This document shows positions 1 to 11,121 of a stretch of DNA of 64,000 nt, piece after piece (position 1 is the stretch's first letter; every line of letters begins with the position of its first letter). Origin of the DNA: Orobanche coerulescens (lineage: Eukaryota; Streptophyta; Magnoliopsida; Lamiales; Orobanchaceae); contig CM065805.1 of the NCBI GenBank assembly GCA_033398695.1, positions 72,446,762 to 72,510,761 of the forward strand, given 5' to 3'. The position numbers were made by a program, and so were the translations under genes. The notes beneath the pieces were generated by a model. The model made no database searches, was not told where the DNA came from, and worked only from the letters and a program-made list of their open reading frames with translations.

Positions 1-349
1 GGGACGTGTCGCATTGTCTGGGCCCATCATGTTAGATGATGGACCTTTGAGGGCGGGCGAGCGTGTCCACGGATCTCTTTGGAGGGTCCTTCGACTACGC
101 TCGCCTCGTATTTAAACGAAGGGCGAGTCATCGCAGCCCAAAGGAACCTTGCATAGATGAAGCTGTCAGTTCCATCGACCTCCAGGACCATGGCTGCACT
201 CTTCTACCTCGAATCATCATGTTAGATGTCAATCCTCGACGGTATATGTTGTGCTGAGGGAGACGATCTCGTGCCTAGGTCCATCATGTTAGATGATGAA
301 CCTTAGAGGGCGAGCGAGTCCTCCATTTTTGGAGATGTTGCTTGGGCAG
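1..349 (-). repeat. Tat-1 spacer between extra gene and gag (pol deleted)
   Basis: This stretch matches the spacer of the second Tat element at about 11850-12110, including the words cctcgtatttaaacgaa and cctccaggaccatggctgc. It holds a repeated module: catcatgttagatgatg occurs near 27 and near 283, so the period is about 257 bp. In Tat-2 about 4.2 kb of pol separates this spacer from gag. Here the spacer runs straight into gag near 340-350, so RT, RNase H and integrase are missing. There is no gene in it. The rest of the element lies left of the window. Confidence 0.7.
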
Positions 350-2022
350 TAGCCTTTCATTCGACATGGTGGAAACTGGGGAAAGACCTCCGAAGTTTCC
401 ACCTCTTGATTGAAGCATAAAGATCTAGCCGCCGGGCTCGATCGGGGGAATCGACTAGTAGGAGTCTTCTGGCTCGCCGTGCTTGATTCTGGCGATCGGG
501 TTGGAATATTGATGATCGTCATTTGGTCGCCGATCGCGACCCTTGATCCATTTCGCCCGGGGCTCTGGCTAATTGACTAGACTGTCCAGTTTGCCCTCCT
601 CGAACAATCTCCACAGTTGTCTGACGTGGTCGCGGCATTGTCGGTGTTGTGGCCGGGACACTTGTGGTAAGCACCAAAATTTGTTGCGGTCCAGATGACC
701 ATGGTCCCTTACCGCCTTCGGCTTGCTTAGACGCTTGCGACCTTGGATGGCCTAGAAAATATTGGCCGGAGATAGATTGAGGTTGTGGTGGAGATGGGCT
801 TCCACACCCTCGGAGGTCCTGAAATCACCGGGTGGCTTTGCGACCGCCTTGTTGGACTTGGCGATCGACGTCTCTGCCCCCTCGCCTTGGCGAAGGGCGA
901 GCAACCTTCGCCTAGCTAAAAAGTCTGCGGCCTCGGCGCAGAAGATCGTGTAGGTCGGGGGATGTCCAGGACCGAGTAGAGGGCGATCTCGTCGCTTACG
1001 GGCTCGCCGTTTAGGATTGTCTCATCCACCCGGTCGATGTAGTCTTCGTCGGACTCATCTTCCCCCTGCCTGATTTTCATCATGCGGTGGGGACCTTCTG
1101 GTTGAGCGACCTTGGCGGCGAAGTACGATGTGAAGTCGCTCGCCAGTTGCTCAAAGGAACTGATAGATCGCGGCGGCAATGAGATGTACCACCTATGGGC
1201 TAGATTGCCCAGTGTTAACGGGAACATTCAGCACTTAGTCGCATCTGATGCCCCGCATCTGGTCATGTAGATCCAGAACTTGCTCATGTGAGTCTCGGGG
1301 TCCGATCTCCCCTCGTACAAAGGTGTTTGAGAAGGAGCGATCCTTGGCTGCATAGGGGCAATTTCGATCTGGACCGCGAGCGACACACTCAGCCCGACGA
1401 TCTTTCTCTTGGCGCCTGCCCCAGTTTCTAGGAGCGCCTTCATGCCATCGAGCTGGCGTTGCATTGCGGCTATTGTCGTATCTTGTTCGCTCATGGTTTG
1501 GCTCTCGGAGTGGGAGCCGAGGCGATCGTGCACCGATCTCCTGGCTCCGAGGTAGGCGATGAGGTCGTCGCCGCCGATCTTGGTTCTTCGGCGAGGGGGA
1601 GCCAAGTGGCCGACCTGCCTTTTGGGAGTTGGGTACGCCGAACTCCTGGTGACGGATTCGGGCTCCGTCGTCTCATGGCTAGGGCCAGAATGCCCTGGTC
1701 GCCATGATGGGTCGCTTCCTAGGCGGCTGAAAACGGAACCGTCCCGCCTCGCGAGTGCTTCTTCTCGTGAATCGGGGCTTCCTGACGATTGCTCGACAAG
1801 TAACCCCTTGAGCTTCTGTTTGCCCGCGTGGCAGATGGCTGAGGAGGTTATAGCGGGTGCTTCGCATGCTCTCCGTCGCTCCCGTAGGATGGCCATGGCC
1901 TCCTTGATTTGTCTCGCGCCGCCGCGGCTACCCTCCGCCGGAGGTTGGGCCTCGAATTGAGCCGGAATAAGACATCTACTGGATCGGAGAGTGGGTCTCT
2001 TCGATGTGGTGGTAGACGTCAT
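350..2022 (-). pseudogene. gag: gag remnant of Tat-1 (Ty3/gypsy, Tat lineage)
   Basis: Gag forms the virus-like particle and packages element RNA. The likely start is the ATG at 2022 (MTSTTTSKRPTL), which aligns with the start of the Tat-2 copy. The frame is open from 2022 to 1228 and ends in a TGA just before MFPLTLGNLAHRWYISLP. At this position the Tat-2 copy has arginine, so it is probably a single CGA to TGA change. The MFPLTL segment through EGPHRMMKI is the core of the Retrotrans_gag family. Downstream, about 50 bp present in Tat-2 are missing near 960 and the frame is lost. The C-terminal part remains as homologous but broken sequence down to about 350. The protein is almost certainly not functional. 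Protease and pol are absent. Confidence 0.85.
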
Positions 2023-2130
2023 TATTATGAAGGTTTTTCTTTGAAGAATAGTGAGTGTTTCTTCAAGTATATGCTCCGGAGAATAGTGAGTGTTCTTCGA
2101 AACGGTCGGAAAGAAAAATGAAGGTAGATG

Positions 2131-2148
2131 CCCTCCTTCTAACGCCAA
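2131..2148 (-). other. primer binding site of Tat-1
   Basis: On the minus strand, TTGGCGTTAGAAGGAGGG directly follows the end of the 5' LTR. The position fits a primer binding site, and the TGGCG start is complementary to a tRNA 3' end in CGCCA. Tat-2 has the same site with one base different. I could not assign the tRNA. Confidence 0.6.
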
Positions 2149-2149
2149 T

Positions 2150-3106
2150 TGTTGTTACCCAAAATATTATATGGAAGCAATTGCTGGATATGGCTATGGG
2201 TGAGTAACAAACAAAATGCGGTAGCATGTCCGAGGGAATGTAAATAACACAATATTTGCTGGGTTTGTTACGCCCGGGCTTGAATGCTCTCACGAGATAT
2301 TATTAATACGAATAATTTGGAGTACAGATATTGATGTAAGAGTACAATTACAATGAGTGTAAAGACCCTAGTTATCTAGCTCTTGAGTGCTGGTGATTGC
2401 CGGAAGAACCAGAGTTAATGCTCTGTGTGTTCTTGTAACAAATGAGATGTGATGCTCGATTTGGCCGATCGTCTTTTGGTCGAGTGAGTGGTTTTGAGTG
2501 TCTGGGAGCAACTTGAGAGAGAAGAAGCAGCCGCCCTCTTCCAAATGCTGGAAGTCCTCTATTTATAGGAGAGGTAGTAGGGCGATCGCCTTTTACTGTA
2601 TTATAATAAGCGGGCGATCGTCTCTAGCACATGGGTTGGTCTCTTTAAAGTCCACAGCTGCTGATGGCAGCCGGATGTGCGAACCAATGAGAGGGCAACA
2701 TTCATCTTAAGTCGCTATCTTGGGAGGTCCCACCTAGGACCTTTCGGCGGGTCTGTCGGTAGGTGAGACTGTCCTTGTCGCTGACAGCTATTGATGGGTT
2801 GGAGTCAAAGATCCTCTTCTTATGGCGCCTTTTCCGGATCTGCATGTGGGCCTCTATCCCGAGATTCGGTCTTCGCTGACTTGATGGATGTTGTCTTTAC
2901 ACATGGCATGAGGCGGTCGTCCTTGGCCGGGCGCCAGAGTCGATCGCCAGGTGTCGAGAGACGATCGCCATGGATGTCGATCGCTCGGAACTTTGACTTG
3001 GTCTGGGATCTCCATTTGGTACGTGTGCCGTTGTTCTTTTGACGCTGACTCGGTCGCTCGGCCCTTACACCGATCGCCGTCGATATGTGTTAATCGCGAT
3101 ACAACA
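2150..3106 (-). mobile_element. 5' LTR of Tat-1 (957 bp)
   Basis: Read on the minus strand, the LTR starts TGTTGTATCGCGATTAACAC and ends GGGTAACAACA. The plus-strand edges are tgttgttaccc at 2150 and acaaca at 3106. The size matches the 956-bp 3' LTR of Tat-2. A TATA box lies at 2560-2567 (minus). The far part carries several CGATCG palindromes (for example 2941, 2962, 2978). The LTR is inserted in a copia integrase reading frame, which resumes at 3107. The 5-bp target duplicate should be AACTA (3107-3111), with its partner outside the window. Confidence 0.85.
2560..2567 (-). promoter_or_regulatory. TATA box of Tat-1 LTR
   Basis: TATAAATA on the minus strand, inside the LTR at the place expected for the U3/R boundary. 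The same motif sits at the equivalent place in the Tat-2 LTR (7375-7382) and the Tat-3 LTR (60180-60187). Confidence 0.65.
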
Positions 3107-5125
3107 AACTACACATGAGATGTGGGAGGGCAGGAAACCAAGTGTTAATCATATTAGGATTTGGGGATGTCCCGCCTATGTCAAGAAGACTAAGGTAGAG
3201 AATTTGGAAGCTAGGTCCGCGAAGGGACGTTTCATTAGATTCCCATCTGGGACGATGGGATATCTATTCTACATGCCCGAAGATCGAAAGATCGTTGTTG
3301 CTATACAAGCACACTTCCTGGAAGATGAGTTCACTCAGGAAGGCGGAGCAGGTAGAAGTATTTCTTTAGAAGAATACAATGAAACTCCTCGGGAGACACC
3401 TGTGTAAGAAACTGGAACCGAACCTTATGAAACACAAGTACAACCACCTCGTAGGTCTAGTAGGGTGTCTCATTTACCTGAGAGGTATGGGCTTGTGCAC
3501 TTGGAGGAGATGGGTCTCCATGAGGTTCCAAGTGATAGCCAAGATACCGACCCAACGACATATGACCAAGCGATGGTGGATGTAGACTCCGCGAAATGGC
3601 GTGAAGCTATGAAAGCTGAGATAGACTCGATGCATGTCAATCAAGTCTGGACTCTAGTAAACCGCCCCAAGGGCATAGTGCCTATTGGGAACAAGTGGGT
3701 CTATAAGAGAAAGACTGGTGGTGATGGCAAGGTTGACGCCTATAAGGCCAGGCTTGTGGCAAAGGGTTATACCCAGAAAGAAGGGATCGACTACCACGAT
3801 ACCTTCTCGCCCATAGCTATGATCATGTCTATTCGCATGATGCTTTGCTATAGCTGCCTATCATGATTATGAGATATGGCAAATGGACGTAAAGATGGCT
3901 TTCCTTAATGGATTCCTCGAGGAGGAAATCTATATGGAGCAGCCTAAAGGCTTTGTGTCCGAAGTCGATATTCAGAAAGTGTGCAAGCTTCAGCGTTCCA
4001 TTTATGGACTGAAGCAAGCGTCACGTAGTTGGAACCTTCGTCTTGATGAGGCGGTCAAAGAGTTTGACTTCGTGCAAAATGAGGAGGAACCTTGTGTATA
4101 CAAGAGGGTTAGTAGGGAGCAAGATCGCATTCTTAGTACTATATGTAGATGATATTCTACTAATAGGAAATGATGTGGGAACGCTCAGTTCTGTGAAAGC
4201 TTGGCTTTCGAGTAATTTCTCCATGATAGACTTGGGAGAAGCAACCTATATTCTTGGTATTCGGCTCTACCGGATAGAGCGAAGAGAATAATAGGTCTTT
4301 CCTAAGCCCTCTATATAGATAAAATCTTAAAGCGATTTAAGATGGATGATTCTAAAAGAGGGTTCCTACCGATGCGACATGGAACAAAACTCTCCTTGAA
4401 GATATGTCCGCAAAATGAGGAACAACGAAAGAAAATGAGTAATATACCATATTCTTCGGCCGTGGGTAGCCTTATGTATGCTATGTTGTGTACGAGACCT
4501 GACATTGCGCATGCTGTAAGTATGGTGAGTAGGTTTCAGGCAAACCCAGGTAGGGAACATTGGACTGCCATAAAGAATGTTCTCAAGTAATTAAGAAGGA
4601 CTAGAGATATGGTTCTGATGTATGGCAGTGGAGAATTGGATGTGGTGGGATTCACTGATTCGTGCTTCTAAGGATTGAAGGATGATTCGATGTCTACTTC
4701 TGGCTACATATTTACTCTTAACTCAGGAGCAGTATCTTGGTGTAGCGCCAAGCAAAGCGCGACTGCTGATTCCACCTGTCAGGCTGAGTATCAAGCAGCC
4801 TCGGAGGCTTCCAAGGAAGGGTTCTGGATTAAGAAGTTTCTGGGAGAACTTCAAGTGATACCATGTCTTGAAATTTTGTTCCGCTTTACTGCGACAACGA
4901 CGGAGCTGTAGCACAGGCCAAGGAGCCGAGGTTTCACAACAGCACCAAACATATTGAGAGGAAGTATCATCTCGTAAGAGAATTTGTTCGCAAGGGATAT
5001 ATTGTGCTGCATAGAGTAGACTCAACCGACAACGTCGCTGATCCACTGACCAAGCCACTTTCTCAGACTAGCTAGGAGCGTCATCTGGAGAACATGGGTA
5101 TTAGATACCATAGTGTGTGGCATTG
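3107..5125 (+). pseudogene. pol: copia-1 pol remnant: integrase C-terminus, reverse transcriptase, RNase H
   Basis: Ty1/copia polyprotein fragment, cut on the left by Tat-1. From 3108 it encodes the integrase C-terminal part (THEMWEGRKPSVNHIRIWG, then PAYVKK). The RT follows in broken pieces: AKWREAMKAEIDSMH and KWVYKRKTGG near 3590-3730, QMDVKMAFLNGFLEEEIYMEQP near 3880, and the YVDD active site at 4142-4153. A later part (SSAVGSLMYAMLCTRPDIAH) lies near 4455-4515. RNase H (STSGYIFTLNSGAVSW, CDNDGAVAQAKEPRFHNSTKHI, VADPLTKPL) lies near 4690-5075. Frame changes near 3405, 3860, 4140 and 4890 and several stops show that it is dead. The domain order INT-RT-RH marks the copia superfamily. Confidence 0.9.
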
Positions 5126-5126
5126 A

Positions 5127-5141
5127 GTGCAAGTGGGAGAT
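5127..5141 (+). other. polypurine tract of copia-1
   Basis: The purine-rich run gcaagtgggagat directly precedes TGTTATGAG, the start of the 3' LTR. This is the usual arrangement for priming plus-strand DNA synthesis in copia elements. Confidence 0.7.
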
Positions 5142-6950
5142 TGTTATGAGTATGCCCACGAATGCCACTCAGAGGATGTTGAGTGAGGGAATTGTACTTG
5201 GAATTATGTAAATCATTTATATAAGGCAATGGTTGTTTCTTTATTTACTAGTAGTTACTGGCATTCCTACTTCGTAAATATACATATAGAAGCTAGTCCG
5301 TGTATTTGAGAGCAAAACGTTCCACTCCTTATTGGATAATGGGGACGGCACTGGAAATGTTTAAAGCTCAAATACTTAATCGTTCGCAAGTCGATGAAAC
5401 TTGACTGGACATTAAGTTCATGTGAAGACTTGTATGACGTGTTCTTTGACATGGAGAGTGCCTGTCGAACACTAATGGTTAGTGGGAGCATACGTTATAG
5501 GTATGCTAATTAGATTAGTATACTCGAACTGACTCACCCTCGATTCGTCGCATGGATTTCACTCCGGGACAATCAATGACGGAATCGAAAGGTTGTGATA
5601 GGTATTCGTGAACCTTCGGCTTGAGGATTTAGTAGGGATGTGCTTGTGACGTCAAGATTTTCATTAGTGTAGTTCGACCCTGTAAACCAGGAGGTGGGGG
5701 TCAACCTCGATGTGTGTTAGACCCTTAACATGGGTGACTCGCTAAGCTCGGTAGGTGGTCGAGTTACTGGGCGGACTGTGCCGACTGGGCGTGGCACGAC
5801 ACCAAGGCACGAGAATGAAAAATGATTTGGAGGTTTCTTGGCGGGTGTGAGGCTCAGCTAAGACATGGAATCAAGACAATCTCGTATTACTTTGAGGTTT
5901 TGGGCAGGTTCAAGGCTGGAAGCACGCGAGTGGTTCTTCAGCTTTTCAATGGTCATTGTCCTCACCAGGCTTTATTTCTCTAAGCCTATTATAGGGGGGA
6001 GATAGTTACTGAGAGCCCTGCCCATGGGGTGACCCAAGGTTCTCGGCCAAGGACTTGGTAAGGTGCTGGGACTTGCCATGGTATTGGGTGATGGGTCGAT
6101 CCGGAGGTGAAACCTGGCCCGGATTGGACCGACCTGATCATCGAACACTTCAGGCGTGGATAAGGTCTAGGCTATGTGCCTACGGCCGAGAGGGTTCGAC
6201 AGTGCTGGGCGGACCTTGTTTGGAAATTGGATAAGTGCAGAAGATGTTGGACATTTGTGCACACTTGTGGGAATTGACTCGGACTATGTGGGAACAAGAC
6301 TTGGGCATGAGGGAACGCCAGATTTGGTGCGCACAAGCTTGGCATTGACGGTTCGAGGCGGTTACGAGTCATAGAAGTTGCATGGGGCGGTTATGAGGTA
6401 GTTCCAGGCAACGACATGGCGGAACGGTTATGCGAATGGTTTTGAGACACGGTTGCAAGAAGGTTCCAAGTCATTTTTGATGTGCGGCGGACACGTCATC
6501 ATACAGGCAGTTACTTGGTGGGCTGCATGTGCCAGGTGCAGTGCTGGGATCCATCAGGCCAGTTGCGGGACGGTTATTAGAAAGCAGTTGCGGACGGTTG
6601 CGGGACGGATCCAAGAAGACCTTGTACGTGGCAATACAAGGCAGATGTGGGCAAGTTGTTGGGAAACTACTCAGGACAAGTGGCTTGGATGCATGGAGAT
6701 CTTTTCCACGCGTTGACATGTGGAGTGTCGAGCTGAACCTAGTGGTTGGAGTTGTTAACCGATGTAGTCCTTTGCTTGGTCTATAAATAGGTGCTTTATA
6801 CAATTTTGTAGAGGGGGAGATCCAGGAGATCGTGAGGATCTTTGAGAGTTGTACAGCGATGCCTTTTCCTTGTATATTGAGTGTGCAAATAATATTCAAG
6901 GTTGTGTAATTGTCCCCGTAAATTGTGTGTGCCTTTACGTGTTTTGATTG
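5142..6950 (+). mobile_element. 3' LTR of copia-1 (about 1.8 kb, end cut by Tat-2)
   Basis: The LTR starts TGTTATGAGTATGCCCACG after the polypurine tract and runs to the Tat-2 LTR at 6951. A TATA box at 6782-6789 is followed by a transcript-leader-like segment (gagggggagatccaggag). No gene is seen. The 5' LTR is not in the window, so the exact right end cannot be verified; Tat-2 insertion may have removed or displaced the last bases. Confidence 0.65.
6782..6789 (+). promoter_or_regulatory. TATA box of copia-1 LTR
   Basis: TATAAATA about 170 bp before the end of the LTR, the typical position of the U3/R boundary. Confidence 0.6.
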
Positions 6951-7374
6951 TGTTGTTACCCAAAATATTATCCATAGATAGTATTGCTGGAATGATCGAG
7001 TAACAAACAAATGCGAGAACACTTCCGTGAGAAAATAGATGACACAAGATTTGCTGGGGTTGTTAATCCCGGGCTTGAATGCTCTCGCGAGATGTTATTA
7101 ATAAATATACTGTCGAGTACAAATATTAATATTAGAATCTATTACAAGGAGTGTAAAGACTTCTAGTTATCTAGGCTTTAGAGCGCGTAGATTGCCGGAA
7201 GAACCAGATAGGTAAATCTGTGAATTCTTGCTTGTTATATATGATAAATGTGTATGAATATCACTATGAATGTATAAGTGATTGCCAGAAGAGCCTTTGA
7301 TTCTCTTTTTGTGTGTATTTTGCACTGAATTCACAGTAAATTCCCGTCCCTTTTGGCCACTGCAGTGAGTTCTC

Positions 7375-7382
7375 TATTTATA
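7375..7382 (-). promoter_or_regulatory. TATA box of Tat-2 LTR
   Basis: TATAAATA on the minus strand, at the position equivalent to 2560-2567 in Tat-1. Confidence 0.6.
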
Positions 7383-7722
7383 GGCGACAAGGTAGTTGGG
7401 ACCCCTCAGGCAATTGCGGGCGACCGCCGTTTTCTATATTATAATAAGGTGGCCGATCGTCCTGTCACGTGGGGCTGTTCCCTTAAAGTCCTGGGCGGCT
7501 GGTGGCCACTGCAAGCAATGGGAGGCCAAAGACGCATCCAGGTAGCCGTCAGGAGGACCCACTTTGTACCTTTCGGCGGCCTTGTCGGTAGGTGTGGTAG
7601 GTGACAGGCTGGGGTCAAAGGTCCTATATGTCGGTGCCCTTTGAAGATCCGCACGTGGGCCACCGTCCAAGATTTGGTCTTCGACGACTTTGACGGATGT
7701 TGGATCCACACGTGGCACGCGA

Positions 7723-7815
7723 CGATCGCCTCTGGTTCGCTCATTAAAGACGATCGCCAGATATCAAAAGACGATCGCTGGGTACCAAAAGACGGTCGCC
7801 GTATTGTGCCGATCG
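7723..7815 (-). promoter_or_regulatory. CGATCG palindrome array in Tat-2 U3
   Basis: CGATCG occurs at 7723, 7751, 7772 and 7810, with a one-base variant CGGTCG at 7793. The spacings are 28, 21, 21 and 17 bp. The repeated unit reads roughly agacgatcgccagatatcaaa. It lies in the upstream half of U3, where a binding-site cluster would be expected. The factor is unknown. Confidence 0.5.
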
Positions 7816-7906
7816 CTGGGCGTTTGCCCAGAGTATGTCTTCTATGGTTGGCTTTTCTGATCGTGATGCTGATCGCCTATCGAGGCGTATTAATCGCCGC
7901 ACAACA

Positions 7907-7919
7907 ATTGCCCCCCAGC
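7907..7919 (-). other. polypurine tract of Tat-2
   Basis: On the minus strand GCTGGGGGGCAAT directly precedes the 3' LTR start TGTTGTGCGG. The homologous tract in Tat-3 lies just before 59669. Confidence 0.75.
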
Positions 7920-8247
7920 TCGCCTCGATGTTCAAAACACGGGGTGAGGTGGCATTGTTGGCGATCGCCGATGTTTAGACGATTAGGCGATCTGCTTTCA
8001 ACTTTGGACGATCTCTTTTTGCGCTGGGAGTAGCGGGAAATGAAGGCAGGCTCTCGAAACGTCGCAAGGACACGCGTCGCGCTACTGTTGGGGGAGTCCG
8101 AAGGTTTGTCATATTTTGTCGCCTGGCGTGCCCTCGAAAAGACGCGTCCGCGGGATTCGAGGGCAGCATTTAATGCGTCCCCACTCTGACGGTTGCGTTC
8201 CAGCCCTCGAGATTTCACCTATTTGCACTTAGACCCCCGCCTCCATC

Positions 8248-8254
8248 TATAAAA
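8248..8254 (+). promoter_or_regulatory. TATA box of the antisense extra gene
   Basis: TATAAAA followed by ggg, 155 bp before the ATG at 8403 and facing the extra gene, opposite to gag-pol. It is followed by a pyrimidine-rich leader (cttcttctctttcactc). The equivalent part of Tat-3 is missing. Confidence 0.6.
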
Positions 8255-8402
8255 GGGCTAGGGCTTCTTCTCTTTCACTCTTTACGCGTCCTTGCATCCA
8301 TAGCCGAAACTCTACAAAAATTCCTGGAGCTTCTTGTGCCGATCTTCTTCTTTTCTCTAGGTAAGAAAAATCAATCTTCTATCTCGCTCTTCTTTTTATA
8401 AT

Positions 8403-11121
8403 ATGTCGGTAGGATCCAAGACCTTCGAGGCCGGAAGTTCTTCTGCCGCCGCGGCTTCTCCTGACCGGGAGGAGATTCCCGTTGGAGTCGACATGGAAAC
8501 GGCCGTTGAGGCCATTCGTGCGGGGATTGCACCCGCAGAACTCGAAGAGCTTTTCAACGAGGCCGCAGTGGCGAAGACGGCGGCGACGGCGGAGCAGGGG
8601 GCTCGCCGGCGGATGAGGACGAACTAGAGCGGCTAACTTGGGAACGGCTGAGTGTTTTTGGCCCCGCCTATATGGCTTTTGCCAAGATTATGGAGGGGAT
8701 CGCCGGACCCTGTCCGGAATTTGACTTCGAAGCCTATTCCGCCGCTCATCCTTATGAACATGTGAAGCAGACGGTTTTTCGGGCCGCCGACCCGTCTCCG
8801 TGAACTCTCGGAAAGATCGGAGTACGGCGACCAAGAAAGACCTGAGCCGTTGGAGGGCAAAATATCATATCCCCTCTGACGTTTCTCTGCACGTGCCCTC
8901 GGAGAATGAACGTGCCGATCAACCGCCCGAGGATATGGTTGCCGTCAGCGAGATGATTATGGAGGCCGGCCTGCGATTCCCTCTGCCATTCGCGTCTCCT
9001 ACTTGTTGATCGCCTGGAATTTGGCGCCACTCCAACTGACGCCGAACGCTTGGCTACAGGTCATCTGCACGTTGACACTGTTTGGCGGTCACCGGTTGTT
9101 CCGCCACCTTACTGCGCTGGAGATGAATTATTTGTTTAAACTGGCCGCGCAGAAAGGGTCGATCGGCGGCAATCATATCCAAGGCCGAATGGGGAGAGTG
9201 GTCCTCGGTGTGCCGAACAAGTCCCGAGGCGACCTGGCGAAGTGGTGCTGGGTCGGCGGAGCGTGGCGATCGGCATCGAGTGACCGACGAATGAGGAGTT
9301 GGAGATCCCCACCACTTTTCGGGAGAGGAATCCGAGTAAGGATTTTAATTCTCCCCTTGAGTGAGCTTGTCTTGGACTGATCTAATTTTGTTTTCTTTTT
9401 GCAGGACCTCTCGTTCCAGCGATCGGCAATCTCCCTTTCGATTTTTTGATCGTTTGGGAGCGGATTCGTGCCTTGCCGGATTCCTTCATTGACGTTCGCT
9501 TGCTTGGTAACGAAATTCATCAGTTGGGGGCTCGATTGTTTCGCTTCCCTCGTCACTTGAAAGTTCCAGGTATGAGCTTAAGTGGTGCTTCCTTGCTTGA
9601 CAATCGTCTCCAGGATGTCGTAGCGTTTAAGTTGCTGTCTAACTTGTTTGTACTTCTTCTTTGACAGAGGTTCATTTTCCCCGACTTGCCGAGCCACCAC
9701 CAGAGATTGCCATGTCGAATCTAGGACTCATCGGTCACCTTCACTTGGGTAAGAAGACTGGTCGCGTTCCTGCGACGACGTCTCGCCCTGCTCCGGTGAT
9801 GAGGCCTGTTGAGGTGCCGGTCGCCGAGCCGGTAGTTCAGGGAGAGGAACAACTTCAGCGCCGCAAGAGGCGGAGGTCGGAGGAGTCCCTGCCGATTACT
9901 GAGGCGGATGTGTCCATTCTTGAGCCTCCGGTTGCTGCGGCTCCTATTTCTGCCATCCCGATGACAGAGGGATCAGGCCCTAGGACCTCGGCATTTGGCT
10001 CCCGGTCATCGGGCGGCCCCACAAAGAAGGTGGCGATCGCTGAGGCGGAAACCTCTCGGGGCAAGCCTTATTTTGGCCGCGATCCCGAGCTGGTCAACAG
10101 GTAAGAGAGGATCCAAATTTCCGTGTTAGGCATTCTGAGTAAGGTATAGGATAACTCCTTGGTCTCTTTGGTTTGTGCTGCAGGGTCCGTCTTGCTGACC
10201 CGGACGTCGCTCCTATGGTGTTGGACTTCTTGTCGAGTAAGGCTCCGCAAAAGTCCCTCGACGTCCCTACTTACGTCCAGCAGGCTATCTCCTCTCTGCC
10301 CAAGGCTTGGACGACCGATCTTGATGCGATCGCTCGTCAGCAATCTGGAGATACCATGCAGGCGACCATTGCCCTGGCTCTCCAGACGGAGACGATGGCC
10401 ATCCAAGATGCTAGGGATTTTGAGGGGCGACCCTCCACTGCTCGTCTCCATAGCGACCTCGAGGCCGCCCGGAATAAAAACATTGAGTTTGCCAACCGGG
10501 AGGATCCAATCTACGGAGAAGGAGTATGTGGAGACGGCTAAAAGGGCTAAACAGGACGTCGGCCGATTGAAGCAGGAGCTGAGCCGCTCCAAGGAGGCTG
10601 CCGACCAGTTCCGTGATCAGGAGAAGGAAACCCGTCGGAAGCATGCGGCTTCGCAGGAGGAGGAGGCCGGGCTGAAGGCGACGGTGGATTGGCTCAGCGG
10701 TGAGCTGGAGGCGGCGAAGAAGGAGCTGGAGAAGGCCAAGGGGAAGAACGCCGCCAAGGTGGTCGAGTTGGCAGAGGCTGAGAAGACGACCGTGGAATTG
10801 AAAGGGCAGCTGAAGGCGATCGAGACCGATCCCTATCTCAATGTGGCACTCGTCGGTGAGTTCGCCTATTATCTGGCCTACGCCGATGTTGTCAGAGCTG
10901 CCAAGAAGGTAGGGATCGAGATCGGTCCCTTGATGGAGAGCTTCAAAGCCTATACGCTCGAGCACCCTCTGCACCCGGAGTTCTCTTTGCCGATCCTTGA
11001 CCGTGTCGACTTTGGGATCGACTTGAGTTGGTATACTGGCAAACTCATTCATCCTGAGGCCGATGGGGGGGCCCAAGCCGATCCGCAACCTAAGGGCGAT
11101 GACCAGCCGGCGGGGCCTTGA
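8403..11121 (+). pseudogene. antisense spliced extra gene of Tat-2 (aORF, putative gypsy-type transposon domain)
   Basis: Four exons can be drawn: 8403-9335, 9405-9568, 9668-10100 and 10184-11121. Each intron has GT...AG ends (for example donor gtaagagagg at 10101, acceptor gtgctgcag ending 10183), and splicing rejoins the frame at LVNR/VRLADPDV. Exon 1 carries the conserved block AGLRFPLPF, LAPLQLTPNAWLQVI and TLFGGHRLFR, which resembles the Pfam putative gypsy-type transposon domain (PF04195). Exon 3 has a basic RRKRRR run that could be a nuclear signal. Exon 4 starts DPDVAPMVLDFLSSK and continues in a long charged coiled coil near 10510-10850. The function of this family is unknown. Frameshifts near 8590, 8800, 9000, 9280 and 10500 make this copy defective. 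The Tat-3 copy (23650-25785) has the same intron positions. Confidence 0.8.

Larger units (their letters stand above)
6951..7906 (-). mobile_element. 3' LTR of Tat-2 (956 bp)
   Basis: Plus-strand edges are tgttgttacc at 6951 and gcacaaca at 7906; on the minus strand the LTR runs TGTTGTGC...GGTAACAACA. It is clearly the same family as the LTRs at 2150-3106 and 59669-60585 (shared words tgttgttacccaaaatatta, cttgaatgctctc and gattgccggaagaacca). The U3 portion carries CGATCG palindromes between 7723 and 7815. Confidence 0.9.

Noticed and set aside
6471..7022. 183-codon minus-strand ORF crossing the copia-1 LTR and Tat-2 LTR border
   Set aside because: It spans an insertion junction of two elements and has no family resemblance.
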